A stretch of DNA of 35,749 nucleotides from Litorilinea aerophila. Its GTDB lineage: Bacteria > Chloroflexota > Anaerolineae > Caldilineales > Caldilineaceae. The first letter of the stretch is position 1. Every line of letters begins with the position of its first letter. Below are positions 17,714-25,900 of this stretch, one piece after another. Location of the stretch: assembly GCA_945905745.1 (NCBI GenBank), contig CAMDQF010000026.1, positions 1-35,749 on the forward strand, read 5' to 3'. The notes under the pieces were generated by a model that saw nothing but the letters and a program-made list of their open reading frames with translations, was not told the DNA's origin and searched no databases. A program made the position numbers and the translations under genes.

Positions 17714-17944
17714 ATGTTGAGTGTCGGCATCAGCGAGTTTCGCTCGAATATGAACGCGATCCTGCAAAAAGTTCAGGGTGGAGAGATCGTCTCTCTACAA
17801 GTACGCGGACTGGAAGTGGCAAAACTTGTGCCATCGGATCTCGCCAGCGACCTTGCCCTATTGGAACTTGAGCGCCTGCGCGAGACAGCATACGTTGGCG
17901 ATCTGCTTTCCAATCTTGATGAGACGTGGGACATCCTGCGCTGA
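17714..17944 (+). CDS. Phd/YefM-like antitoxin without adjacent toxin
   Basis: A 76-residue protein with the N-terminal ISEFRSNMNAILQKVQGGEIVSLQVRG and EVAKLVP pattern of prevent-host-death antitoxins, which bind DNA through this domain. The C-terminal tail (LRETAYVGDLLSNLDETWD) is the sort that wraps a toxin. The ATG at 17714 has AAAGG upstream; an in-frame ATG at 17693 is less well placed. The next gene, 16 bp on, is an alpha/beta hydrolase, so no PIN or RelE-type partner is present. It may be an orphan antitoxin, serve a distant toxin, or be cross-acting. It is probably transcribed with higBA. Confidence 0.75.
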   Translation: MLSVGISEFRSNMNAILQKVQGGEIVSLQVRGLEVAKLVPSDLASDLALLELERLRETAYVGDLLSNLDETWDILR

Positions 17945-17960
17945 GTCAGCTTGACATACA

Positions 17961-18767
17961 ATGTCCTCAATCTCTGTCAACTCCACCCAACTCCATTACA
18001 CCCACAGCCCCGTACTTGCTGACCGGCCAGCGCTCATCTTTGTCCACGGCGCGGGGGGCTGCGCGGCGGACTGGCCCTATCAGTGGCAGCAGACGGACAT
18101 CCCGCCCAGCCGGGGCGATCCCCGCTGGATCAGCGACTATCCCCGCTATTTTCTCGACCTGCCCGGCCACGGACGCTCCCAGCCACCAGCACGGACGGGC
18201 ATCGACGAATACGCGGCCGATGTGACAGCATTCATTCAGGCTTTGGGGATTCGCGCCGCGGTTGTCGTCAGCCACTCGATGGGCGGTGCGATTGCATTGA
18301 CGGTTGGATTGTTGAAACCTGCTGCCCTGGCCGGGCTGGTCATCCTGGGCAGCGGACCGACGATGCCCGTCAGCGATGTTATACTGGACGGTCTGGCTGC
18401 CAACTTTGCCCAGACTGTTGGGCTGATACAGAAGTTCAGTTGGCGCAAAGAAGCGAGGCCGCTCTACCGGGAGGTAGCAACCCAGCATATGCTGGCCGCG
18501 GGGTCAGCGGTGGTATATGGGGACTTTGCCGCCTGCAACGCCTTTAACATTCGTGAACGACTGGGGGAAATCAGCGTGCCCACACTCGTTGTGGGCAGCA
18601 CAACTGACCGGATGATGCCCCTGGCCCAGAGCGAAGCCCTGGCCGCGGGCATCCCTGGCGGTCAATTGGCAGTGATTGCGGACGGCGGCCATTTTATGAT
18701 GACCGAACGCACCGGCCCGGTGACCGATCACCTGCTGGATTTTCTGAGAAAGATAGAACGCGGATGA
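17961..18767 (+). CDS. Alpha/beta-fold hydrolase
   Basis: A 268-residue hydrolase with all catalytic elements. The oxyanion region is VHGAGG (28-33) and the nucleophile elbow is SHSMGG with S106. The acid is probably D216 (VGSTTDRMMPL) and the histidine H244 (GGHFMM). DLPGHGRS is the usual second motif. Substrate cannot be told: esters, lactones or C-C bond substrates are all possible. Sixteen bases separate it from the antitoxin gene. The last codons and the TGA stop lie inside the left arm of a perfect inverted repeat (18758-18783), so the final residues ERG are encoded by repeat sequence. Confidence 0.88.
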   Translation: MSSISVNSTQLHYTHSPVLADRPALIFVHGAGGCAADWPYQWQQTDIPPSRGDPRWISDYPRYFLDLPGHGRSQPPARTGIDEYAADVTAFIQALGIRAAVVVSHSMGGAIALTVGLLKPAALAGLVILGSGPTMPVSDVILDGLAANFAQTVGLIQKFSWRKEARPLYREVATQHMLAAGSAVVYGDFAACNAFNIRERLGEISVPTLVVGSTTDRMMPLAQSEALAAGIPGGQLAVIADGGHFMMTERTGPVTDHLLDFLRKIERG

Positions 18768-18832
18768 CGCGGAAAGGACGGATTACCGCAGATTTTATCC
18801 GCGCACATCCGTCCTTTCCGCGTCATCCGCGT
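18758..18832. repeat. Perfect 26-bp-arm inverted repeat overlapping a stop codon
   Basis: Arms 18758-18783 and 18807-18832 are exact reverse complements, built from acgcggatg/acgcgga words, with a 23-nt loop. It sits between the convergent hydrolase (plus) and the 65-residue protein gene (minus), where a two-way terminator is expected. The left arm contains the hydrolase TGA. Confidence 0.93.
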
Positions 18833-18840
18833 CCTATTCT

Positions 18841-19038
18841 TCAGTGGCCGTACATATGTTCAACCGAATCGAGTACTTCCCCTTGCCAATCGAGAAAATC
18901 TGCTGCGGTTTTCAGGTTGGCCACTTTCCCCTCATCCACCATCTCCTGCAAAACCGCCGTCTGCCTGGGCGTTAAGGCATCCGCAGCCAGGGCCAGCGCC
19001 CAACTGTTGAATTCGTGCCGCTCGTGGACCTGGGCCAT
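18841..19038 (-). CDS. Small hypothetical protein (65 residues)
   Basis: The frame begins with ATG at 19038, preceded by an AGGAAG ribosome-binding site at good distance. The product is helical and acidic: MAQVHERHEFNSWALALAAD, a LTPRQTAVLQEMVDEGKV stretch, then FLDWQGEVLDSVEHMYGH. It has no membrane segment, signal peptide or recognised motif. It is the third gene of a small minus-strand run, 62 bp after the GTG-start gene, with two short hairpins in between. Function unknown. Confidence 0.55.
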   Translation of the reverse strand: MAQVHERHEFNSWALALAADALTPRQTAVLQEMVDEGKVANLKTAADFLDWQGEVLDSVEHMYGH

Positions 19039-19055
19039 CAGTGCTTCCTGTGTAG

Positions 19056-19101
19056 GACGGAATGGTATTCCGTCTGCTTTGGGCGGACTGACAGTCCGCC
19101 C
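19056..19101. repeat. Two adjacent short hairpins with 3-nt loops
   Basis: gacggaat/attccgtc (19056-19063, 19067-19074; loop ggt) and gggcggact/agtccgccc (19081-19089, 19093-19101; loop gac). The second ends within the stop codon (19101-19103) of the 93-residue gene. Its ctgacag centre is shared with the hairpin at 26573-26591. Confidence 0.88.
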
Positions 19102-19382
19102 TACGATACTGCGGACTCTGGCCCGGCGATAAAAAACTCCGCGTCACTGCCATCGGTGAAGTAGAGTTGCAGGTGCTTGGCGTTGAGCCGAAAGAGGCGA
19201 ATGGCCTGGCAAATGCCATCGGCCATGCTTGGCTCGGCGCTGGCCTTGGCCCAACGGGTATCGATCCCCGTGTGTGACAATTGCAGATAGCTGCCATCGG
19301 CAAAAAAGAGTACGGCTTTGTCAAAGCTGCCATTCGCCACATAGCGGACGGCCTGAGCGTGGGCACTCTCGGCGCTGGTCAC
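19101..19382 (-). CDS. Small hypothetical protein (93 residues), GTG start
   Basis: The start GTG (19382-19380) overlaps the stop TGA of the preceding gene as GTGA, a common sign of translational coupling. The product has two similar beta-rich segments, KAVLFFADGSYLQLSH (about 22-37) and LQLYFTDGSDAEFFIA (about 71-86), on either side of a helical middle. The second half may echo the first. No known family recognised, and no membrane segment. The coupling argues that it works with the DUF6295-like protein. Confidence 0.62.
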   Translation of the reverse strand: MTSAESAHAQAVRYVANGSFDKAVLFFADGSYLQLSHTGIDTRWAKASAEPSMADGICQAIRLFRLNAKHLQLYFTDGSDAEFFIAGPESAVS

Positions 19383-19696
19383 AGGTGACCGCCCGGCCCG
19401 ATATGACCGCCCGGTCCGATATGACCGGCCGGCCCCAGATGACCGGCAGCTTCCGCCTCGGCCAGCACAGCCTGAATCGTCGCCACCAGGGAACGGGCCG
19501 CCTCCACACTCAACTCCACCGCCACCCGCGCCCCTGGCCCTTTGGCTTCATTCACAAAATCGATGTTCAACGCGTGTTCATCGGGCAGACTGAAGGGGTG
19601 ATCGTAGGAGACATTGGCCTGTTGCAGGGGAAACCAGCCCTCCCGTCCCTTGCCGCTACCGTTGATGGGTGCTTTGTGACAGATCATTGTACACAT
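19379..19696 (-). CDS. DUF6295-like protein with Gly-His repeat tail
   Basis: A 105-residue protein beginning MCTMICHKAPINGSGKGREG, followed by WFPLQQANVSYDHPFSLP and ALNIDFVNEAKGPGARVAVEL. From memory this matches the DUF6295 family, of unknown function. The C-terminus (about 85-105) is a run of GHxGPx hexapeptides encoded by 18-bp tandem repeats, absent from what I recall of the family. Regular histidines could bind metal, or the tail may be a neutral repeat expansion. The ATG at 19696 lacks a strong ribosome-binding site (only ACGGGGC). It leads a run of three small genes on the minus strand. Confidence 0.72.
   Translation of the reverse strand: MCTMICHKAPINGSGKGREGWFPLQQANVSYDHPFSLPDEHALNIDFVNEAKGPGARVAVELSVEAARSLVATIQAVLAEAEAAGHLGPAGHIGPGGHIGPGGHL
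19387..19440 (-). repeat. Three 18-bp tandem repeats encoding GHIGPG
   Basis: Units 19387-19404, 19405-19422 and 19423-19440 each begin gaccg and differ at a few bases. Being 18 bp, they keep the frame and encode hexapeptides at the C-terminus of the DUF6295-like protein. They end a few bases before the GTG of the next gene. Confidence 0.88.
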
Positions 19697-19721
19697 ACGG
19701 TTTGCCCCGTGAGATTGTGAG

Positions 19722-19822
19722 AGTGACCAGTGACCAGTTATCAGTAAGCAGTAAGCAGTAAGCAGTATCGGTGCGATCCCACTGATAACTGGTCACTGAT
19801 TACTGATTACTGATTACTTACT
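19722..19822. repeat. Head-to-head inverted heptanucleotide arrays
   Basis: The left array has seven 7-mers (19722-19770): agtgacc twice, agttatc, agtaagc three times, agtatcg. The right array has six (19781-19822): actgata, actggtc, actgatt three times, acttact. Perfect 17-bp arms (19729-19745 and 19781-19797) pair across the centre. The right array runs into the dienelactone hydrolase stop codon (19814-19816) and encodes its last two residues. Confidence 0.93.
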
Positions 19823-20575
19823 TATCAAGTGTTTGCCCAAAAATGTCCAAATCTTCCCCCACCCATCCATCGTCTGCTCCTGACGATAGGCCCCCCGGTC
19901 ATAGTAGAAAAAGCCGTGGCCGGCGTTGGCGTAGCGGTGAAATTCGTACTCTTTGCCGTGCTGCTTCAGGGCTGCTTCCAGAATGTCCACATCCTCCGGC
20001 GTGGGGCTGCGATCCTCCAGCCCAAACAGACCCAGAATCGGGCAGGCGAGGTCTGGCGTGTAATCCACCGGGGCTACGGGCCAGTTGGCGGTGAGCTGCT
20101 CCGGCGACATTACCACCCGCCCGCCCCAACAGTTGATGATCGCGTCAAAGCCCGGCGCGCGACAGGCGGCCAGAAAGGCGTGGCGTCCGCCGGAACAGGT
20201 GCCAAAGACGCCCACTTTGCGGTTGCTCTGGGCCTGGCTTTTCACAAAGCGCATGGAGGCGGCCATATCACCCACCGCCTGGTCGTCGGGGACGCCACCA
20301 GCAGCCCGGGCTGCTGCGCCCATATCCTCCGGCGTGGCGTGCCCCATCCGCTCGTATAGATTAGGCGAGATGGTCAGGTAGCCGTGATGGGCAAATTTGC
20401 GGGTCGCCTCCCGATACCACTCATCCCAGCCGGGGAAGTGGTGGACCAACACCATCGCGGGGAAGGGACCAGGCCCCAACGGGCGGGCGTAGTAGGCCCG
20501 GATGGGGTCGCCGTTGTGGCCGGGAATGACAACGGTTTCGGCGATCATTCCTTCGTATTGATCGGTGGTGTACAT
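19814..20575 (-). CDS. Dienelactone hydrolase-family protein
   Basis: A 253-residue alpha/beta hydrolase of the dienelactone hydrolase type, using a cysteine nucleophile: C127 in FGTCSGG, D188 in GLEDRSPTPEDV and H220 in NAGHGFFYYDR. Catechol-degradation enzymes of this family open dienelactones. No other aromatic-degradation gene is nearby, so the true substrate is open. The ATG at 20575 has AAAGGA upstream. The longer in-frame opening to 20659 would run through the perfect inverted repeat at 20611-20670 and is rejected. Stop and last residues come from a heptamer array. Confidence 0.88.
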   Translation of the reverse strand: MYTTDQYEGMIAETVVIPGHNGDPIRAYYARPLGPGPFPAMVLVHHFPGWDEWYREATRKFAHHGYLTISPNLYERMGHATPEDMGAAARAAGGVPDDQAVGDMAASMRFVKSQAQSNRKVGVFGTCSGGRHAFLAACRAPGFDAIINCWGGRVVMSPEQLTANWPVAPVDYTPDLACPILGLFGLEDRSPTPEDVDILEAALKQHGKEYEFHRYANAGHGFFYYDRGAYRQEQTMDGWGKIWTFLGKHLISK

Positions 20576-20610
20576 GAAACGTCCTTTCGTAGGTCGCAAC
20601 TTGCGCCTGA

Positions 20611-20670
20611 AAACGTGAGGTGTGAAACGTGAGCAACCCTCGGTGATCTCACGTTTCACACCTCACGTTT
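20611..20670. repeat. Perfect 23-bp-arm inverted repeat made of heptamers
   Basis: The left arm 20611-20633 reads aaacgtg, aggtgtg, aaacgtg, ag. The right arm 20648-20670 is its exact reverse complement (ctcacgt, ttcacac, ctcacgt, tt). It lies between the SRPBCC and dienelactone hydrolase genes, both minus strand. Partial copies: 16902-16938 and one arm at about 22929 in the restriction gene leader. Confidence 0.93.
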
Positions 20671-20706
20671 CAGCGGGCGACTTTCATTGCCTTCACTTCA
20701 CATTGC

Positions 20707-21132
20707 TTACTTCGTCGACTCCGCCCGCTTCTTCAGCCCGGCAGCAAAATTCTTGAAGCTCTCGCTCAGGTCGGGAATGGTCCTGCCCATGAGGAAGAGC
20801 AGGGGACCGCTGAACTCCTCTTTTGTCACGACCTCCACTTTGCCTTTGCCCACAGGGGTAAGGGTGAAGGTGCGCTCCCCTTTGAAGAGGCCCAGGGGCA
20901 TACTGCTGCTCCAGACCATCTTTTGGCCGGGTTCAAAGGCGCTGACAGTGACGGGAAAGGCCCGATCTGGGCTGAGTTTGGTATGGACGGTAATCTTCTC
21001 ACCGAGAGCGATTGTGCCTTCGATACGGACGACATTGGGTTCCCACTGGGGGAACTTGGCGCCGTCGGTCAGAATTTTCCAGATTTTGTCGGGGGATGCA
21101 GTGATGGTGGTGGTGGCGCTGAACGATTTCAC
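20707..21132 (-). CDS. SRPBCC (START/polyketide cyclase-like) family protein
   Basis: A 141-residue helix-grip protein with a deep hydrophobic pocket. Members bind lipids or small ligands, and many have no known role. Typical features are VKSFSATTTITASPDKIWKI at the N-terminus, WEPNVVRIEG, FEPGQKMVWSSSMPLGLFKG and the long C-terminal helix (DLSESFKNFAAGLKKRAE). GTG at 21132 is chosen because AAGGAG stands 6 nt before it; an upstream ATG at 21165 lacks such a site. It lies in a minus-strand run with DUF1697 and dienelactone hydrolase genes, without evident pathway link. Confidence 0.85.
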   Translation of the reverse strand: MKSFSATTTITASPDKIWKILTDGAKFPQWEPNVVRIEGTIALGEKITVHTKLSPDRAFPVTVSAFEPGQKMVWSSSMPLGLFKGERTFTLTPVGKGKVEVVTKEEFSGPLLFLMGRTIPDLSESFKNFAAGLKKRAESTK

Positions 21133-21235
21133 GGGTGCTCCTTGTAGGCAGGAATATAATTGCAAATGGCAAGATAGGGATGAGGCTCTATGCCACAGAG
21201 TGTAACACGAAACCGAGCCGGAAAGAAAGGTGGAA

Positions 21236-21769
21236 TCAGCGTTGAGCTAGCTCGTGTAACGCGTTGACACTGTTCCAGTTACGGGCAGACCCGGCCACAC
21301 CCAGCGCTCGCTCGAAGAAGGCTCCGGTGATTTTGGAGCGCCCGGAACCGTCGGGGTAATGCAGGTAGATTTCACGACCCGCCAGCAGCCACCCTTCCCC
21401 TTCGGCCACAGGAACGTTTAGCGCTGCGGCTACCCCAGGAGCAGGCGCTGCCGAAAGAAAAAGGACTTGCAGATACTTTGCCTCTGCGCCGGGGAAGGGA
21501 TTGTTGTCCAGAATGTGCTGCAGATCGTCTGCGCTACGCATAAGAACGGTCACGTCGAAGCCAAAATGGGCTGCGATGGCGGCTTCGATACGAGTGATCA
21601 GAGTGGGTGCATCTGTTGGGTCTGCGTCGAACACTACATTGCCGCTCTGGATGTACGTGGTCACAGCGCGGAAGCCGAGAGATTCGTAGAGCGCCTTTAG
21701 ATCGGCCATGGGGATTTTCTTGTGCCCGCCGACGTTGATGCCGCGCAGGAGGGAGATGTGGGTGGGCAT
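21236..21769 (-). CDS. DUF1697 family protein
   Basis: A 177-residue protein with the hallmark opening of DUF1697: ISLLRGINVGGHKKIPMADL, then LGFRAVTTYIQSGNVVFDA, and a central FDVTVLMRSADDLQHILDNNPF. Family members are widespread and uncharacterised. The C-terminal GSGRSKITGAFFERALG and ARNWNSVNALHELA also fit. The ATG at 21769 has GGAAGGAAG upstream. A TATAAT-like element on the minus strand (21830-21825) lies about 55 nt before it, without a clear -35. Confidence 0.88.
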   Translation of the reverse strand: MPTHISLLRGINVGGHKKIPMADLKALYESLGFRAVTTYIQSGNVVFDADPTDAPTLITRIEAAIAAHFGFDVTVLMRSADDLQHILDNNPFPGAEAKYLQVLFLSAAPAPGVAAALNVPVAEGEGWLLAGREIYLHYPDGSGRSKITGAFFERALGVAGSARNWNSVNALHELAQR

Positions 21770-21792
21770 TGGCTTCCTTCCATTTTGTCTCT

Positions 21793-21817
21793 GGGCCTCC
21801 CCTTTTATGGGAGACCC
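21793..21817 (-). promoter_or_regulatory. Leader hairpin upstream of the DUF1697 gene
   Basis: gggcctcccc and gggagaccc flank a 6-nt ttttat loop, pairing with one or two mismatches (G-T pairs allowed), between the putative -10 element and the ribosome-binding site. It could modulate translation or message stability. Inference only. Confidence 0.4.
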
Positions 21818-21966
21818 TTCCTTTATTATATACGCCTGATCCCTGTTCCGCCTACAAAAGCTGAACTTTTTGTGACCTTGCGCCCTCCTCCGCTTTGGTG
21901 ATACGATGGAACTCTCACGCAATATCCGGACCAACTGTACACACAGCACAACTACCAGGAGGAAAG

Positions 21967-22800
21967 ATGCGCACTGGCGATTGGATCAAACAATTCAACA
22001 TTACGGTCAAAAGCTGTGAAGAACGGCCCGACAAGCCCCAGGGGGAGATTGTCTACCGGGTCAAGGACATCTTCACCACCCGAGATGGCTCCTGGGAGTC
22101 ATCCTCCACCCCCGGTGCGGTCAACCGCTGGGCGCGGGATGAGTATCTGAAGCCCTGGGGCGCGGCTGATTACTTTGATGACGCCGGCGCCGATCACCAC
22201 CTCTTTGCACGGGTACTCGACCTCAACGGCAATCCAATCAAAGAGCGGGATTCGATTCTCTACTGGTCGGACGGCTTCGACAAATTGGGCGATCCCAACT
22301 ACAGCGGCTACGTGCGCCAGACGCCCAAGGAGAGGTCTGGCTGGTCGAATATCGTTATCTTCAGTGGGTATGTGCCCGAACGCCGGGAGATCGGCCCCTG
22401 GAGTTGGTGCCCTGTCGGCGCGGCTGATGTGGTGGTGGGCGGTGGACTGCCCGCCAACTGGCACGTTTCGATTTTTGTGGTTTGGCAGGCCGAAAAGCGC
22501 TCTGCCGCTCCCAAACCCCAGCCGCCAGTTCAACCCCAGCAGCCAGAAGCGCCAGCCGAGAAGGTAGACCCCAGTTCCGGCGCAGATGTGGCGCTCTTGA
22601 CCGGTGTGCGCCAGGCCGCGTGGCGGCTGGCCGGTGTGGAGTCCAGTCCAGATTCCGCCTTCGCCAACCACGCCCGTGCCCACGGCCTGGGTATGCCTGT
22701 GACCAACGAATATACCGTCGGCGGCGTGCGCGCCCAGGGCTTTAGCCGGGGCATTGTCTACAGCAGCGGGTCAGAAGGTATCACCCACGCGGCCTGGTAG
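21967..22800 (+). CDS. Uncharacterised protein with Pro-rich linker and LGFP-like C-terminal repeat
   Basis: A 277-residue protein with an excellent AGGAGGAA site before the ATG at 21967. Residues 1-about 180 form a Trp- and Asp-rich beta domain (for example WARDEYLKPWGAADYFDDAG and VGAADVVVGGGLP) that I have seen only in uncharacterised proteins. A Pro/Gln/Ala linker follows (about 183-205). The end (about 240-277: LGMPVTNEYTVGGVRAQGF, then SRGIVYSS) resembles the LGFP cell-wall repeat. No signal peptide is visible, which is odd for a cell-surface role. It might be a lysin-like or envelope-binding protein. Function unknown. It ends in an intrinsic terminator. Confidence 0.72.
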   Translation: MRTGDWIKQFNITVKSCEERPDKPQGEIVYRVKDIFTTRDGSWESSSTPGAVNRWARDEYLKPWGAADYFDDAGADHHLFARVLDLNGNPIKERDSILYWSDGFDKLGDPNYSGYVRQTPKERSGWSNIVIFSGYVPERREIGPWSWCPVGAADVVVGGGLPANWHVSIFVVWQAEKRSAAPKPQPPVQPQQPEAPAEKVDPSSGADVALLTGVRQAAWRLAGVESSPDSAFANHARAHGLGMPVTNEYTVGGVRAQGFSRGIVYSSGSEGITHAAW

Positions 22801-22827
22801 ATGGGTGGGGGAGTGAATGTTCGTCAG

Positions 22828-22864
22828 AGGAGTTCGACTTTTTGGAAAAGTCGAACTCCTTTTC
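22828..22864 (+). terminator. Rho-independent terminator
   Basis: Perfect 13-bp arms aggagttcgactt (22828-22840) and aagtcgaactcct (22848-22860) flank a 7-nt loop and are followed by a short T-run. It lies 28 bp after the stop of the 277-residue protein gene. Confidence 0.82.
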
Positions 22865-22911
22865 GTTTCAGCAAGATTTTTCTTCCCTCCCATTCTGTGC
22901 TAAAACAGGTG

Positions 22912-22920
22912 TGCTATACT
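22912..22920 (+). promoter_or_regulatory. Extended -10 promoter for the restriction-modification gene
   Basis: TGC followed by TATACT (22915-22920) fits an extended -10 element, with no good -35. It is about 75 nt before the ATG at 22994. The leader contains one arm of the aaacgtg-type repeat. Confidence 0.4.
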
Positions 22921-22993
22921 TACAATGAAAACGTGAGGCGTGAAATCGCCGCCTGTTCTCACACCCTGCGCCCCACATGAAAGAACTGTGCCA

Positions 22994-25900
22994 ATGCCCC
23001 TTTCCCAGAACGAAGCCCGTGCCCGCATCGGCCAACTGATCGACAGATACCGGGCCATGAGCGCCCAGGACAAAAGGCTGATCACCGAAGCGGGCGTCGT
23101 CCATCAGTTCATCGACCCCCTGCTGGAAGCCCTGGGCTGGCCCATCGACGACCCGGCCCGCTACAAATACGAGCTGCACACCCAGGCCGGTCGCCCGGAT
23201 ATGACCCTCCTCCCGGCCAGCGGCGGCACAATTTTTGTCGAGGCCAAACGCTTCGGCCTCATCACCCAACTGGCCCAGGCCCGCCAGACCATCGCCGGTA
23301 TCGTCACCCCCGGCCAGTTGGCCCTGCCCGGCATGGCCGTGGACCGCACCCCCCAGGAGCAGCAGGCCATCAACTACGCCTTCCAGAACGGCGGCAGTTG
23401 GGCCATTCTCACCAACTTCGAGAAGCTGCGCCTCTTCAACGCCCGCCGGGACTGGCTCGTCCTCTCCTTCGAGGAACCCGCCGCCTATCTGGGCGAGTTT
23501 GACCTGCTCTGGCAGCTCTCCTACGAACAGGTCTGCAACGGCGGGCTGGAGGCCCTGAGCAACCAGCGCCACCGGGAAGATGTGGACACCGACTATCTCA
23601 ATTTCATCAACACCTGGCGGCAGCGGCTGGCCCAGGACATTCTCAGTAGGCGGGCCGACAACCCCTGGGCCTTTGCGCCCGATGGCAGCATCCGCCTGGC
23701 CGAACTGCGCTCGGTGGTCCAGCGCATTCTGGATCGGCTGGTGGTCATCCGCTTTGCCGAGGATCATCTGATCATCCCGCCGGGCACCCTCCTCAGCATC
23801 GAAGAACACCGGCGGGTCAACCCCTACGCCTTCACCCTCAGCGAGTCTTTGGGCCGCCTCTTCCGCCGCTTTGACGAAGAACACAACTCCGCGCTCTTTG
23901 CTCTGGATTTGGCCGACCGGGCGGTGATCGGCGACGCCGTCTTCAGCGGGCTGATCCAGAAGCTCTACGAAGCCCGCTACCGGGCCCTCTCCGCCGACAT
24001 TATGGGCAACACCTACGAGCAATACCTGGGCAAGACACTGGTGCAGGTGGGCGGCTCTGTGCTGACCGCGGACAATCTGGAGACCCGCAAAAAGCAGGGC
24101 AGCTACTACACCCCCCAGGTGATCGTGCGCTATCTGGTGGACAACAGCCTGGGCCGCTACCTCTACGCCAGCGCCGACGGCAGCCCGCACGGGGAACCCC
24201 TGCCCGACGAAACGCCCAAACGGGCCGCCGACATCCGCCACCTGCGGGTCATCGACCCGGCCTGCGGCAGCGGCTCCTTTCTCATCTACGCCTATCAGGT
24301 GTTGGCCGACTTCTACCGGCGGGAGATGGCCCGGCTGGAAAGGGAGCGGGCGGCCCGGCTGACCGAACTGATGGGCCAGGGGGTGACGACGCCCTTTGAA
24401 CTGGAAATCCAACTGGCCCCCTGGCGGGCGGAGATCGAGCGCATTCAGCACTACCCGCGGCTGATTCTGGAAAATCATCTCTACGGGGTGGATTTGGACC
24501 CCCAAGCCGCCGAGATCGCCACTGTCAATCTGATGATGCGGGCCATGGCCGACCAGCCCAGCACAGAGCGCCGCCTGCCCCTCATCCTCAACCAGAACAT
24601 CAAAGTGGGCAACGCCCTCATCGGCAGCCCACCCGACGACCCCCGGCTGGCCGACTTTGCCCCCCAACTGGCCGAATTGCGCCGTCTGCGCCGGGAGCTC
24701 GCCAGCCAGGGCAACGACCACACGGCCACCCTCCTGGGCATCGCCACAGAGACGGGCCGCCTCTCGGCTGTGCTGGACGAGAGCCTGGCCGCCCACTTTG
24801 GCGACCCGGCCCCCCACCGCCCCTTCCACTGGGGGGTGGAGTTCCCGGAGGTCTTTGCTGGCGGCGAGAGCGGCAGCGGCTTTCAGGTGGTCATCGGCAA
24901 CCCGCCCTGGGAGATCGTCAAGCCCGACCTGCGGGAGTATTACGCCCAGTTCGACGACCGGCTGGAGAGCAAATTCACCCGTGCCCAGGCCGAGGCGCGC
25001 ATTGCCGAACTGGAGCGTCAGCGACCAGAGATCGCCGCGGGCTGGGAGCAGCAGAAGGCGCGCATCGAGACCGAAGCCGCCTGGTACAAAGCCAGCCCGG
25101 ACTTCACCCGCCAGGGCCGGGGCGACACCGCCACCCACAAACTCTTTCTGGAGCGGGGCTACGGGCTGTTGGCGGAGGGGGGACAGGGGACTGGGGACAG
25201 GGGATTGGGGACTGGAAACGGCGGGCGGCTGGGATTTGTGGTGCCGTCGGGTCTCTACTCGGATTTGGGCACGAAGGAATTGCGGGAGATGTTGCTCAAC
25301 GACGGGCGCATCGAGTATCTCTACAGCTTCAGCAACGAGCGTTTCTTCTTCCCGGATGTGCATCACTCGTTCAAGTTTACACTATTGGGCGTCCAAAAAG
25401 GAGCAGAATGCGACGGTTTCTGGGCGACTTTCCGCCTAAATCCACGGGTTGCGGTCAGCCCGGATGAATTGCCGGAATTTCTGGGCAATCGGGAAAATCT
25501 GATTTACGTGCGTCAAAGTTCACTGGCCCGTTTCAGTCCGGACAGTTTGAGTGTAATGGAATTTCAGAGTCAGCGGGATGTGGATGTAGCATCTGCGGTT
25601 TTCAGCGACCACCCGCTGATGGGTGAGGAATCGGACGTCTGGAATGTAAAACTGAGCAACGAAGTCCACTTCACAAATAACCGAGACCTCCTCAATCAGC
25701 GGGGCGAAGGTCTCCCGCTTTTCGAGGGAAAGACAATTCACCAGTTTGACGCAAGCTATGGCGAACATCAATTTTGGATTGCCGAAGATAAAATTGTGGA
25801 GCTTTCGCCGGAAAAGCAGGCACAACTCCAAACGTATCGGGTCGCTCATCGGCGTATTGCGCGCAGCACAGATGCCCATACTCTCATTGCTGCGATTGTG

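Noticed and set aside
22868..25366. An 832-codon open frame on the minus strand opposite the restriction enzyme gene
   Set aside because: It is a mirror frame produced by GC-rich codon use. Its product is Gly/Val/Ala/Gln-rich without domain order, while the plus strand has clear nuclease and methylase motifs.
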